13,998 nt of DNA from NCBI GenBank assembly GCA_034696485.1, contig JAQIWT010000906.1:1-13998 (forward strand). The letters are read 5' to 3'. Below are positions 1 to 8,852 of this stretch, piece by piece (position 1 is the first letter of the stretch; every line of letters starts with the position of its first letter). Both the position numbers and the translations under genes were made by a program. The DNA comes from Isohypsibius dastychi (taxonomy: Eukaryota > Tardigrada > Eutardigrada > Parachela > Isohypsibiidae). The notes beneath the pieces were generated by a model, which ran no database searches, had not been told where the DNA came from, and saw nothing but the letters and a program-made list of their open reading frames with translations.

Positions 1-423
1 AACATCCTCATTCGAGAGACATCGGAGGAATTCATCAAATTTGTTTGCGACGGAATTGTGTACCAGATCCCATCGCATGGAGTTCATGTCACCATAATCG
101 AATGGACTCTTTCGAAAATGAAGAAGGGTTAGCAGATTGTTTACAAAAACTTGAAGGACGACAACGAAATCTTTGCGGGCAGTGATGATAAGCAGTCTGT
201 TGTTCATCGAGGTATTCGGGATGCTAATGGGAATAATTGGGAGGCATTTGTTCCGAAGTCGAATGTTCTGTGGTTGGAATATCTGCGCGATAGGTTGGTA
301 AATGGGGAAATCACTGGAGATTTGGATGTCGACGCCTCTAAGAAAGAATTCAAGAATCTTTCGGGAACTCTCAAGAAACGGTAGTCTGCCGCTGAGTTGG
401 TTGAGAAAACTAAATTGTTTTTA
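1..423 (+). pseudogene. Haspin-like Ser/Thr protein kinase, 3' fragment with stops
   Basis: Haspin kinases phosphorylate histone H3 at Thr3 on mitotic chromatin. Frame 1 enters from outside the window and reads like the C-terminal lobe of the haspin kinase domain. It begins with NILI (after the catalytic loop), then IPSHGVHVTIIEWTLSKM (the region holding the family's IIDYTLSR element), DNEIFAGSDDKQ, WEAFVPKSNVLWLEYLRDRL (family: hydrophobic-NVLWLHYL) and a final SAAELVEKTKLF, close to the usual end of haspins. The frame is broken by TAG at 130-132 and TAG at 382-384. The metal-binding Asp of the family's DYT motif, which replaces DFG, is Glu here (100-102). The family GDGDYQFDIYR motif is replaced by GSDDKQSVVHRG. 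These changes point to a dead or diverged copy. The 5' part lies outside the window, and the frame beyond about 423 shows no conserved sequence. The family call is from memory of haspin motifs. Confidence 0.68.
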
Positions 424-1150
424 AAACTGTATTGTCCGAAGCGGCTGAATGGAATCGCTTTTTTTATGAATTATGATTCGTATGTCATTTTTTTTGTTCT
501 CTTAGATCGGAACCTATTATTTCGGTTGTTTTTTGGCTTTAGTAGAACCGTCATAGCCGAAGAGAAGTTCATTTCTCGGGCTGATTACGGAATCAAAAAA
601 GTCCAAATAAATATCTGGAGACAAAACCAATCAAACTATAAGAAATTCGCCCTGCGACTTGTCAAGACTGAACAAAAACTTAATATCCATGTCAAAGTGA
701 ACACAAATAAACCGTTTTTTATCGTGAGTGCAACCGGGTCAACTAAAAGAAAGCAGAAGCCACTGCATTAAGATCTGCGTAATGCCCCTTCCAATTCGCT
801 GCAACTCATCACGAGTAGTAACAAAGATGCCTATACATAAGATTGGGGATGCGGTTGTGTGGCGTGAAATACGGGAGGGAGTTTCTGTAACTCTGCTGAG
901 CCGTGTTTGTTTCCGAGAATCATGGTAGCAAGTAATGACGAACTCGCATGGAGTAAACTTGTTGACAATTGATTGTGGACGGGAATAACACAAAGGGGCG
1001 GGCACTTGGCAGGCTGATTGGTCTGTCCGCGTCACCGTCGTTGCGACAGCAGAACTTCATGACCGTCTATTTATTTTTGTGATGGCATATTTAGATATGG
1101 CACGTTTTGTACACATCGTAAAAAAATAAGATGCATTTCCGGACATCGTG
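424..1150. other. No recognisable gene
   Basis: Open frames of 98-124 codons occur on both strands. Their translations show no family motif, and the plus-strand one is only the read-through of the kinase frame past its natural end. The first part is A/T-rich with T runs. I see no RNA gene, transposon end or convincing exon here. Confidence 0.5.
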
Positions 1151-1155
1151 GGAGC

Positions 1156-1373
1156 ATGGCACAGGTGGTACCCTTCTGACATGCTTAATTTTCGTGCTAC
1201 ACTGTCGCACCAGTGGGACGGTGTAGCACCAGTGGTACCTTTGTAACTGTCCTGTGTTTTGGTGCTACACTGTCGCACCAGTGGGACGCTGTAGCACGGG
1301 TGGTACACTTTTAACATGCTTGATTTTCGTGCTACACTGTAGCACCAGTGGGACGGTGTAGCACCAGTGGTGC
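1156..1373. repeat. Tandem repeat with palindromic 67-68 bp units
   Basis: Units start at 1194, 1262 and 1329, each with GTGCTACACTGT. A partial unit without the palindrome lies at 1156-1193, and the last unit is cut at about 1373. Each full unit begins with an inverted repeat, GTGCTACAC...GTGTAGCAC in units 1 and 3. In unit 1 the arms extend to 17 nt each (1194-1210 and 1213-1229) with two mismatches and a CA centre. A GACATGCTTAATTTTC / AACATGCTTGATTTTC spacer follows the partial unit and unit 2, while unit 1 has a diverged spacer. The minus-strand ORF across this region contains peptide repeats only because the DNA repeats, so I do not call it a gene. Confidence 0.8.
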
Positions 1374-1615
1374 CATCATGACAAGTTTGTGTTGAAGTGA
1401 TCGTCTGTTTTCTTTGTGGCTCAAGTATGATAAGTTGGACAAGGCATAACAGTGTGAAGACATGCACATAAATGTCATCGTATTGTGGACTAAAACTTCA
1501 ATGTCGATCAATTGTATTCCGCTTAGGTTGACAAACTTAAAAGACTGCAGATAAACAAATTACTTCAAAGTCCAGCTCGAGCTGAGTCACTGCGCGGTGC
1601 AAAGCTCAGCGGGAC

Positions 1616-2866
1616 TTAACTGTTTCGAAGACATTCGGCCAAATATTGATTTCGCCGCAATACAAGACGATGTAGACAAAATAACTGATTTTGCTTCGTC
1701 ATCGAAATCAACTGTTTTCGATACTTTCTGAGCCAACTGAATTGTTGCTCAGCACTCATAGTGTTCACATTCCTCGTCTCAGGGTGCGCTTTTTTTAAAT
1801 TATCCGGGTTGTACAATTTATGGCAACTTTCTTGTTTATGGTTCTGCATATGGAGCCCATCGATGATTTTGGAGACTTTCTCCCACATTTTTTGGTGAGG
1901 TCCATAGAATTCCGGCGATAGTTTTTCTTTCATTGCTTTCAGTCGTGCGAAGTTGCATCTGTCAAAGCCGGCGTTTCACAGTGATTTTCAGGATGAGAAG
2001 AAATACGTACATGTTGTCTTAGCACATGAAGAACTTTTCCCATTCCGACTCAGGCAACTGTATTTCGTGTAATTTTTTGAAAAGCCATTCCGTTGCAATG
2101 ACAAAAACTCGAGACAGGGTCTCGCTTCTGCGAAATAGGTATCTTCAATTCACACCTGCGGTGATTATTTAAAAATGCACCCACTGGTAGATTGGGCTGA
2201 ATGATGAAATGTGCCCACAACATGAGACGAAAACGAAGTACGCCCTATTCCAACACCCCAACTTGCCTCTCCCCTAATTTTTCTTACACCAGGGAGCAAC
2301 GGAGGCGCGATTTCCACAATTCAATGTTGATTTCACGACGATCTGTGTTGAAGGTGGCAGTTCTATCAATTCCGTCATGAACACATCTGACACGGCTTTT
2401 TTTGTAGATTCGGTAGTTTCCGGTACGGCCAGGTTCAATTCCGCCCGAGTCAGAGGTTTGCCGTTCTTCTTGGCTTCCTCAAGATGGAATCCACAATAGA
2501 GAAACTTGCTCTTCGGTTGATTGGTACACACAGTTGGTAGATTAATGTGCCGCATCATAAACGGCACCTGAAGAGATCTGAACTGAATCGGTTTCTGATC
2601 GATGAGTGGACATCTTTTACCTCAATTTTGCCAGCACAGATTCTGTGGTTTATTTTCCATGTGCCATCCATGATGTTTAGGTAGGGGCATCCTCGGTCAG
2701 CGCCGATGGAACCACATTGATGAAGATAGAGTTCTCTTTTCCGCTGCTCTTCGAAATATTGCTTGACTTCGCTACAGTTTGTTGTTCTGCCCTTGAATCC
2801 GAAAAGCACACCACGTGCACGGACCTCATCTTCGATTTCATTGGCGTAGAATGCACGAGAAACCAT
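1616..2866 (-). pseudogene. Transposase-like gene remnant (KDZ-like), in pieces
   Basis: Three minus-strand open segments look like parts of one protein. The first (2866 to 2555, 103 codons) has a Cys/His-rich stretch with C51, C60 and C77 around DGTWKINHRIC. The second (2567 to 2274, 97 codons) has CTNQPKSKFLYCGFH, a C-X10-C-X2-H cluster. The third (about 1980 to 1616) has NAGFDRCNFAR, then DGLHMQNHKQESCHKLYNP and NTMSAEQQFSWLRKY. That order of a D/H/C-rich stretch followed by an EQ-x-x-S/W-L helix is what I remember of Kyakuja-Dileera-Zisupton type transposases. A GTAAGA donor-like site lies near the end of the second segment, so an intron is possible between the second and third. A TGA sits just upstream of the third, and the frame changes between the first two. 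It could be a decayed gene or an incompletely modelled spliced one. The family name is tentative. Confidence 0.48.
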
Positions 2867-2907
2867 TTTTCTCGAAAATTCTGAAAATTCAAATCGCTAG
2901 AACGAAT

Positions 2908-2911
2908 CATT
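2908..2911. other. Left target-site duplication (CATT)
   Basis: CATT directly precedes the left LTR and is repeated at 11776-11779 directly after the right LTR. A 4-bp duplication suits Ty3/gypsy integration. Both LTR limits follow from this pair and from the equal LTR lengths. Confidence 0.85.
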
Positions 2912-3184
2912 TGTTAATTGGTGGATAGTAACCTTAAGCGAACCGAGATTACTAACCCACAACCACTTTATTATGACAACAAAAGTACCAGAATCGAATG
3001 AATATTCAATGTCGATGAAACCGAAGCCAGAGGCTTATATAGTAGGCGAATGAATAAGAGTCATTAAACGTTCTAGAATGACTCTCAAAAAATAAGCGAG
3101 ATGAACGATAGTAACCACGAGAACATTACAAGGTAATGCGTCGATTACGGATACCAAAGGTCAGGGCAAAGTATAAACGTAACA
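2912..3184 (-). repeat. 3' LTR of the retrotransposon
   Basis: This 273-bp copy matches 11503-11775 at a constant offset of 8,591 with no gaps and 12 substitutions. On the minus strand it starts TGTTACG and ends TTAACA, so it keeps the short inverted TG...CA ends. It holds a TATATAA box (3035-3041) and an AATAAA signal (2967-2972), the order expected for U3-R-U5. It lies just left of the polypurine tract. Confidence 0.95.
2967..2972 (-). promoter_or_regulatory. Polyadenylation signal AATAAA in 3' LTR
   Basis: Plus-strand TTTATT reads AATAAA on the element's coding strand, about 63 bases downstream of the TATA box in the same LTR. In the 3' LTR this is where the element's transcripts would end. 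The hexamer is also intact in the other LTR (11558-11563). Confidence 0.65.
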
Positions 3185-3197
3185 CTGCCCTCCTCCT
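3185..3197 (-). other. Polypurine tract (plus-strand priming site)
   Basis: On the minus strand the bases abutting the 3' LTR read AGGAGGAGGGCAG. This purine run is broken by a single C, which is typical of the RNase H-resistant primer for plus-strand DNA synthesis. It begins 26 bases past the env-like stop codon, so little sequence separates env from the LTR. Confidence 0.8.
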
Positions 3198-3223
3198 GGC
3201 TTTCTGGTCCTTCAGAAATATGG

Positions 3224-5380
3224 TCATCTGTTTCGTACATTGTCCGATGATCCTTGCTGCAAAGGATTCGCATTAATCAATTTTGAATGCTCTGGTAACC
3301 AGGGGACCGTGTAATGAGCAACATTAGGGGAAAGTTTAATCCCTTCTTCGTTTTCTGCACCCGGGACGGATGGTTCCATTCGCCAATCATTGGGATCGGT
3401 CACAAAGTTATTCTGACGTTGCTTCAAACAGTTACGGACACGGCCGTAAGTTCGACCACAACAAGCACGAATTGAAGTTCTGCAAAACCATAACGCATAC
3501 AGCGCTACTCCAAGCGCTAAGGTACCAAGTGTGATGAAAAATCTAGTTTTCACAAAGCGAACCCAAGAAAGTAGGTTGGGTAGTTGTTTTGCAATTTGCG
3601 AAGCTGATTGAACCACGCTGCCCACATGAGCTATGCCATGTTCTTCCAACGTTCCAGCGAGCTGCGAAAGCAATCCAAACGTAAAGGAGTGTTCTTTTTC
3701 GAGAGCGGCTGTGAGCAATGACTCAGAGACGTCCACGGTGTTCTCAAACCGAGGAAGTAGAAGATGATGGCTTGCAAACTTAGTCCGGCTTTTTCGAACC
3801 CATTCCCCGTCTCTCGCCATGTAGGCGTAACCGTTGAAATTGACCACTGTAGACTGCCAAAAGCATGGCTGGTAGGGAACCAAGCGGTACCCATCGCGGT
3901 CAATGGTGTAGTTTTTGTAGCGTGGCTGAGCTCCACACAACCGGGAGTGTTAGACTTTGAATTTCACGATGCTACTCTTACACTGCCGGATGATTCCAAC
4001 GCTCCCAAAACTTTTTAGACTGGCACTTTCCAAGTCCCATTTTTTTTGCCGCAAGAATCCCACTAATGGTCGAGAGTAGCTGAACCTCAGTGACTTTGGA
4101 CTGCTCCAACTGACATTCGAGTGAATCCACTGCGTCCACCAGTTGATTTTCTTGATCAACCAAAACGTCCTTGATCCATTGGAGATGCTCCTGTAGGTAG
4201 TCAGACATTCCCAGACTCCCATTAATGGTGGCCAACTCGTCAGGACGAGGCCGTTGTTGTCCAGCTATGGGGGCACCTGAGATGTTTGGTCTTTGCCAGT
4301 TTGCCTCGTTGCGCACCGTGAACAGAACGGGTGCACCACCAGGTCGTCTGGCATTTCGGCGTGGTCGATTCTTTCGCCCCGTATTCCGAAATTCACTGGT
4401 TCCGAAGTTCCCTGGAGCTGGTTCATACTGCAAATCTTCAGCAAACAGTCTTCGCGAGGTCTCATCCAAGAGAAATTATCCGACTTTTGGCTCTCCTATG
4501 ACCGTGAAAAGTGCTGGGTTTTTAAGATCACAATTCTTTTTCTGTGGTCCAAGAATCAAATCCATCCGGGCGTTGGGGTCCCTAACGCGGAATACTCCCG
4601 AGTCATTGAAGAACCTACCAATCCTCCGGGGTAGCCGTCGAATCTCACAGTATTTTTGACCCGGGCCGACGGCGTCCCAAACAATTGTTCGATGACCTAA
4701 CACCGCCGATCCAACCACTTTATCCTTCCCAACTTCACCCAGAACCGACAGAACAGGACAGCTGTCGCATTCTTGCTCGAGAGTAATAAGCTCAAACTCG
4801 CAGTTCCGTACTTTATACTCAGACGTAGAGTACTATCGTCCTTCTCCAGTAGGCTGTCCATTGAAACTGACGAAATTTCCAGTTTTCAGCATTTTATTTT
4901 CCCCGCAAAAAGAACCATGAACCATCATCCAACATTCCTGGGGCGTGGTCACTATTTGTTCCTCCTTGTATGTAGTGTCGGTCTGCCAGATGACTTTCCT
5001 TGATCGTCTTGATACGCTTCCATTGTCGACAAACGTAGCCAGAGAACGTTTTTCCATCACCTTTTTCCAGATAAAGGTCAAAGTTTATTGGTACTGACTG
5101 CAGTCGTCTGACAGACAGACTCAGAGCAGTTTACCAGCGATGTCATGTCCAATATCCCACCATACTGAGGAGAAGTACAGTCACAGACCTCGACTTGGAC
5201 TGCACCGATAACGAGAAGACGTGACCACACTGTCAAGCATAAGAGAGCTGAATTGAACCATTTTCCCTGCCAGCCTCGTTTAGTCGGCTTTCGAACTTGG
5301 GTCCAACCGATTTCCTCGTTTTTCCTTGGTAGCGGGGATGCCTTTATTGGACCTCGCAGATCGTTGAAGAACCGGTTCAT
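3224..5380 (-). pseudogene. Env-like membrane fusion glycoprotein, frameshifted
   Basis: The third coding region has the layout of a type I envelope glycoprotein. An N-terminal piece (5380 to 5078) carries a hydrophobic leader, FNSALLCLTVWSRLLVIGAV, followed by VCDCTSPQYGG. A second frame segment follows (about 5090-4970, with GYVCRQW). A long frame then runs to 3978, broken by TAG 4833-4835 and TAA 4476-4478. It holds conserved-looking cysteines, NIS and NGS sequons, a basic cluster RKNRPRRNARR (about 4344-4376) and a long helix (about 4044-4202) ending in GILAAKKMGLGKC. The last segment (to 3224, after TAA 3950-3952) begins CGAQPRYKNYTI and has C26, a transmembrane segment FFITLGTLALGVALYALWF (about 3485-3541), a Cys-rich juxtamembrane RACC and a hydrophilic tail. 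The layout recalls class III-like glycoproteins of chuviruses captured by retroelements; that link is inference. There are at least three frame changes. Confidence 0.68.
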
Positions 5381-5825
5381 CTTCCTCGTTGGTCAGCTCT
5401 TCAATCATTTTCCCAGCCCAATCCGCCGATTCAACTGACTGAACCGTATGCTCATCCGATTGCGTTGAGTGAGCACTGACGAAAGAATCGTCCTTATTCC
5501 CGTTTCCGCCACTGTCCTCCTGATGCGACTCCGCTTTTTCCACTGGTGACCTTTCGACAATCAAATTCTCGTCTTCGAGCTTCCCATTTTCCGGAGCGAA
5601 CTCCTTTCTCGCAGCAGCTGGGATCCAACCTTCGCCATCGTCGTCCTCTGAATCAACGTGTAACTCGTTCCGGTCATGAAACGGCTTCATCTTACCCACG
5701 TAGGCAATGAAAGAGGTTTTACGCCTTTTTACCCTGCGTTTCGACCTCGTAGTTGACAGGTGACGTTTTTCGAAGTACTCGGGAAGGTCCGTACCACCTA
5801 CTGAGCAACTAAGTGGCTTTCCCAC
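5280..5825 (-). pseudogene. Pol C-terminal tail after the integrase
   Basis: This 181-codon open segment continues Pol beyond the integrase GPY/F region, in a different frame from the core. It starts basic (RSKRRVKRRKTSFIAYVG) and passes KMKPFHDR. It then becomes strongly acidic and polar (DSEDDDGEGW, EEDEPV) and ends with QRSARSNKGIP, a short motif like that near the C-terminus of many Ty3/gypsy and Bel/Pao integrases. No catalytic motif is present. Its last 100 bases overlap, in another frame, the start of the env-like region, so env would normally have been expressed from a spliced RNA. I see no evidence of a separate protein; it is most simply the Pol end. Confidence 0.75.
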
Positions 5826-6606
5826 GCTTGCCTGCTGGGTTGAAAACTAGTATGAAATCTCCGGGTTCGTACACGACTTCTCTTTGAGTGTCACGTGAGA
5901 AAATGTGGTTCTGTTCAACTTCAATCTTGGCAAAAGCTTGTGAATTGAGATCCTCCATATGTTTCTGCATGTCTGAAACGAGTGGCTGTCCAGCCGTTGG
6001 CAGATTGATATCTATGGGAATAGTCGCGTCACGTCCGTACAACATCTTATACGGTGAAAATCCCGTAATATCGTGGCAGCTCGTGTTATAGGCAAAAACC
6101 GAATACGGTAGCGCCTCGTCCCATCTCCGCTGCTCCTTATCAACGTATTTACTCATCATAACGGCGAGTGTACCATTGAACCTCTCACATCCTCCATTTG
6201 TTTGAGGGTGGTAACCCGAAGTGGTGAGTCGCTTCACGTTAAATAGCTTGTAGAGCTCCGTTGTCAAAGAGTTGAGAAACGGAGTTCCTTGTTCACTGAG
6301 CACTTTGTGTGGAACTCCATAGCAAAGGAATACGTCGAAAACGAGAAATTAGGCGACTTCTTCAGCGTTTTGAACGCGCAGAGCCTTAGCGACGACGAAT
6401 TTCGTAAAGAGGCAAGTCGCTGTAATGACAAACATTCTCCGTGTTGTCGAAAGAGGAAGTGGTCCCACGACATCTGCAGCGATGACCTACCAGGGATATT
6501 CCGGGCAGAAAGACTGCAATGGTCCTGCCGCTTTCGCTCTGACAACGTTCCTTGTCTGACACTCAATACAGGTCTCGACGTAGCGCTTGGTGTAACCAAG
6601 CATGTC
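5785..6606 (-). pseudogene. Integrase core and GPY/F region, interrupted
   Basis: This frame joins the element's DNA to the host chromosome in an intact relative. It starts after a frame change at about 6606 with the zinc-finger cysteines CIEC (6559-6570). It continues with the first catalytic Asp in ADVVGPLP (6472-6474), then SEQGTPF, where the second catalytic Asp is Glu (6292-6294), and the final Glu in GGCERFNGTL (6184-6186). The spacing is 59 residues between the first two positions and 35 between the second and third, which fits DDX35E integrases. GYHPQTNG precedes the last Glu. The C-terminal EPGDFILVFNPAGKRGK is followed by TAG (5809-5811) and, after it in frame, WYGP (5785-5796), the GPY/F motif. 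Further stops are TAG 6487-6489 and TAA 6349-6351. The family identity is secure; the protein is dead. Confidence 0.93.
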
Positions 6607-7655
6607 GGGCCAAGAAACCCTGCGTTTACTCGATTCCACGTTCTCTCAAAACCCAGATGTCCTGAATATTTCTCATCGTGGCACTCTCGCAAAATTTCCT
6701 CCCGCATATGCTTCGGTACAACCAGAAGTCGCCGTAGCTCCGTCTTCGATTTCCATTTCCGATACAGTATTCCGTCTTTCATTTCATAGCTCTTCATAGT
6801 CTGGTGACTGCAGTCGGGGCCGGACAACTGCGCGACCAGACCCCGAGCAAATTCATCCCTCGCTTGCTCCTCAATGATTGAATCGTTCTCAAACGCTTCC
6901 ATTCCGATTGCGCTCGTGTCAACCATGTTGACAGCCAGGTCTTCCACCGGAAATCTTGATGGGCAGTCCCCATCTTGGTGTGTTACTCCAGACTTGTGTC
7001 GGAACTCCAGATCGAATTCTTGTAGCCTGAGACTCCATCGAACTAGTCGGCTGTTGGGTGTTTGGATCCTCATGAGCCAACAAAGGCTGTGATGGTCCGA
7101 ATGAACAATCACTCTTCGCCCCAAAAGAAAATGACGGAATTTGTCGCACGTCCAGATGATTACAAGAGCTTCACGCTCTGTTGTCGCATAACGTGTTTCT
7201 GGATTGGACAGTCTCCTGCTAGCGTAAGCAACAACACGCTCTCGGTCTTCTGCGTCTCTTTGTATCACTACAGTCCGGATCGCAAAACCTGATGCATCAG
7301 GATGAATCTCCACTCTTTTTGACGGGTCAAAGTGGACCAGAACCGGAGCTGTAGTCATTGCAGATTTCAGAGCGTCAAAAGCGTTCTCTTGTTCCTCCTT
7401 CCATGAAAACGGTATATCTTTATCAGATAGAGCGTGAAGGGGATGGGAGAGTTTAGCAAAATCCCAAATAAAACGTCTGTAGTATGAACAAAGTCCCACA
7501 AAGCTTTTAACAGCTTTTAAATTTTCTGGCCTTGGAAAGTCCACCACAGCGCGTACTTTTTCCGGGTCAGTTTTGATACCGTCTCTCCCGACAATGAATC
7601 CCAAAACTTTTGTTTTTGATTTGAGGAAATGACATTTCTTTGGTTTGAGAATCAA
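6607..7655 (-). pseudogene. RT thumb, RNase H and integrase zinc-finger N-terminus
   Basis: This open segment is the longest intact piece of Pol; the same frame runs on to 6264 but loses homology after about residue 349. It begins with the RT thumb/connection sequence (LKPKKCHF, VLGFIVGRDGI, FVGLCSYYRRFI). The RNase H domain follows at residues 105-235, with the four acidic catalytic residues in HPDASGFAI (D120), TTEREAL (E160 or E162), HSDHHSLCW (D187) and HQDGDCPSR (D228). The integrase zinc finger begins at HDEKYSGHLG (H326, H333); its two cysteines lie in the next frame. RNase H removes the RNA template during reverse transcription. The join to the upstream RT frame is lost by an indel at about 7650-7665. 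Confidence 0.93.
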
Positions 7656-8379
7656 TCCAACTGATCAAACGATCGAAGACCTCTTTTACTGCTTACAAGT
7701 GACGTTCCACCATGCTTCCCCCGACAACAATGTCGTCCAGATAGACAAAAACGTCGATTCATAGGAGTCCGCTGAGGACATCAGTTATCATCCTATGAAA
7801 CGCTGCTGGAGCATTTTTCAATCCGAAGGGGAGCACTCCGTATTCATAGAACGCACGACCAGCCTGGAATGCGGTCAACGCCTTCGTCGCTTTATCCAGT
7901 TGGTGCTGCCAATACCCGCTTTGGCAATCAGATGTGCTGATAACCGGGCTACCGGCAAGACAGTTGAGGCAGTCGTCCACATTCGGAAGAGGAAACACGT
8001 CCCCGATCGTGACCTCATTCAGGGCACAAAAATCGTTACAGAGTCTGCGACTCTTCCCATCTTCCTTCTTTGCAATGATGATTGGGGAACTCCAAGGGCT
8101 CCTTGAACGCCGAATAACACCTTGTTCCAACATGTTCTCGACTTCTTTCTTCATCCACTTATGCTCTTCGGTTGAATACCGGTATTGATGTCGAAGAATG
8201 GGCTTCGTTCCAGGTAAAAGCTTGATCTGAAAAGGCGCAACATCGGCCCCTCCGATTTTTCTCCCCTCGGTGTGGAACAGGTCTTGGTAAGAGTTGATTA
8301 AGGCAAGAACAGCCCTATTTTGTTCCTCGCTCGAATGAGCGTCGCCTACATCAAACTCTTCCATCAGGATGGCTTTCAA
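7656..8379 (-). pseudogene. Reverse transcriptase palm and fingers
   Basis: RT motifs occur in order: LPGTKPILRHQYRYS, KKEVENMLEQGVIRRSRSPW, SSPIIIAKKEDGKSRRLC, NDFCALNEVT, FPLPNVDDCL, TSDCQSGYWQHQLD (first catalytic Asp), ALTAFQ, LPFGLKNAPAAFHRM and the active-site YLDD (7732-7743). A TGA (7759-7761) lies six codons before YLDD, and TAA (7693-7695) follows it in the same frame, so the catalytic site is present but separated from the fingers. The motif spelling and the RNase H-integrase order downstream place it in Ty3/gypsy. An upstream stretch (EEFDVGDAHSSEE...NSYQDLFHTEG) matches the usual spacer between protease and RT. Confidence 0.95.
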
Positions 8380-8852
8380 GAGCTCGTATCCATATCCCCG
8401 GCGGCCTCGAGGGACAACCAGTACCCCAGACCGCTTTTAGAATACCGAGCTATGGTTGTTCTTACCTGTTCAATGGTCGGTGGCGCGACTAACTGAACAG
8501 CACTTTCCGGTTCCGTCGTCCCGATTGGGATCAGTCGACTGTTCGCTGTATCCACAGTCAATCGCATCTGAGTCAGCAGATTGCATCCGATAACAACATC
8601 GTAGTTGTTTCCTTTAAATTCGTTGAACACGCAGAAGGGAACTCGAGCCTCTCGTCCTCCTACGTTAACACTGAGTGTGACCTTTCCCACTGCAGTCATC
8701 GTGTCACAATTTGCAGTGACGGCCTCAATGTTGCAGGCTTGGACATCCAAACCAAGCCCTTTGACAAAACTTCAAGGAACGATTGAGACGCTAGCCCCTG
8801 AATCCGCCATTGCTTCCACTTCTCGATTGTTGAGGGTGATCTTGATTTTTTT
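8376..8852 (-). pseudogene. Retropepsin-like aspartic protease
   Basis: Retropepsins act as homodimers that cut Gag-Pol. The frame begins KIKITLNNREVEAM, reaches the active-site triad ADSGASVS (8793-8804 encode DSGA) and ends its core with NYDVVIGCNLLTQM, the usual (I/V)-(I/L)-G-x-(N/D)-L-L close of the domain. A TGA at 8772-8774, seven codons past DSGA, interrupts the frame. Immediately upstream an A7 run (8846-8852) marks where the preceding gag-like frame must shift by +1 to enter this one. The C-terminal part after LIPIG is the linker toward RT. The identity rests on DSGA, GCNLL and position in Pol. Confidence 0.85.

Noticed and set aside
1194-1373. Possible CRISPR array
   Set aside because: There are only three units, they contain long palindromes with related spacers, and the context is eukaryotic with no cas genes.
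1057-1467. 136-codon minus-strand ORF with a repeated GTTGATPSHWC-type peptide
   Set aside because: The peptide repetition follows directly from the 67-68 bp DNA repeats, and the rest has no protein-like pattern.
4225-4659. 144-codon plus-strand ORF opposite the env-like region
   Set aside because: It is antisense to a coding region with strong motif support on the minus strand.
6289-6789. 166-codon plus-strand ORF opposite the integrase
   Set aside because: It is the antisense shadow of the pol frames and has no recognisable motif.
8846-8852. Programmed -1 frameshift heptamer
   Set aside because: The A AAA AAT register would suit a -1 slip, but the protease frame needs +1 from the upstream frame, so a standard -1 site does not explain it.
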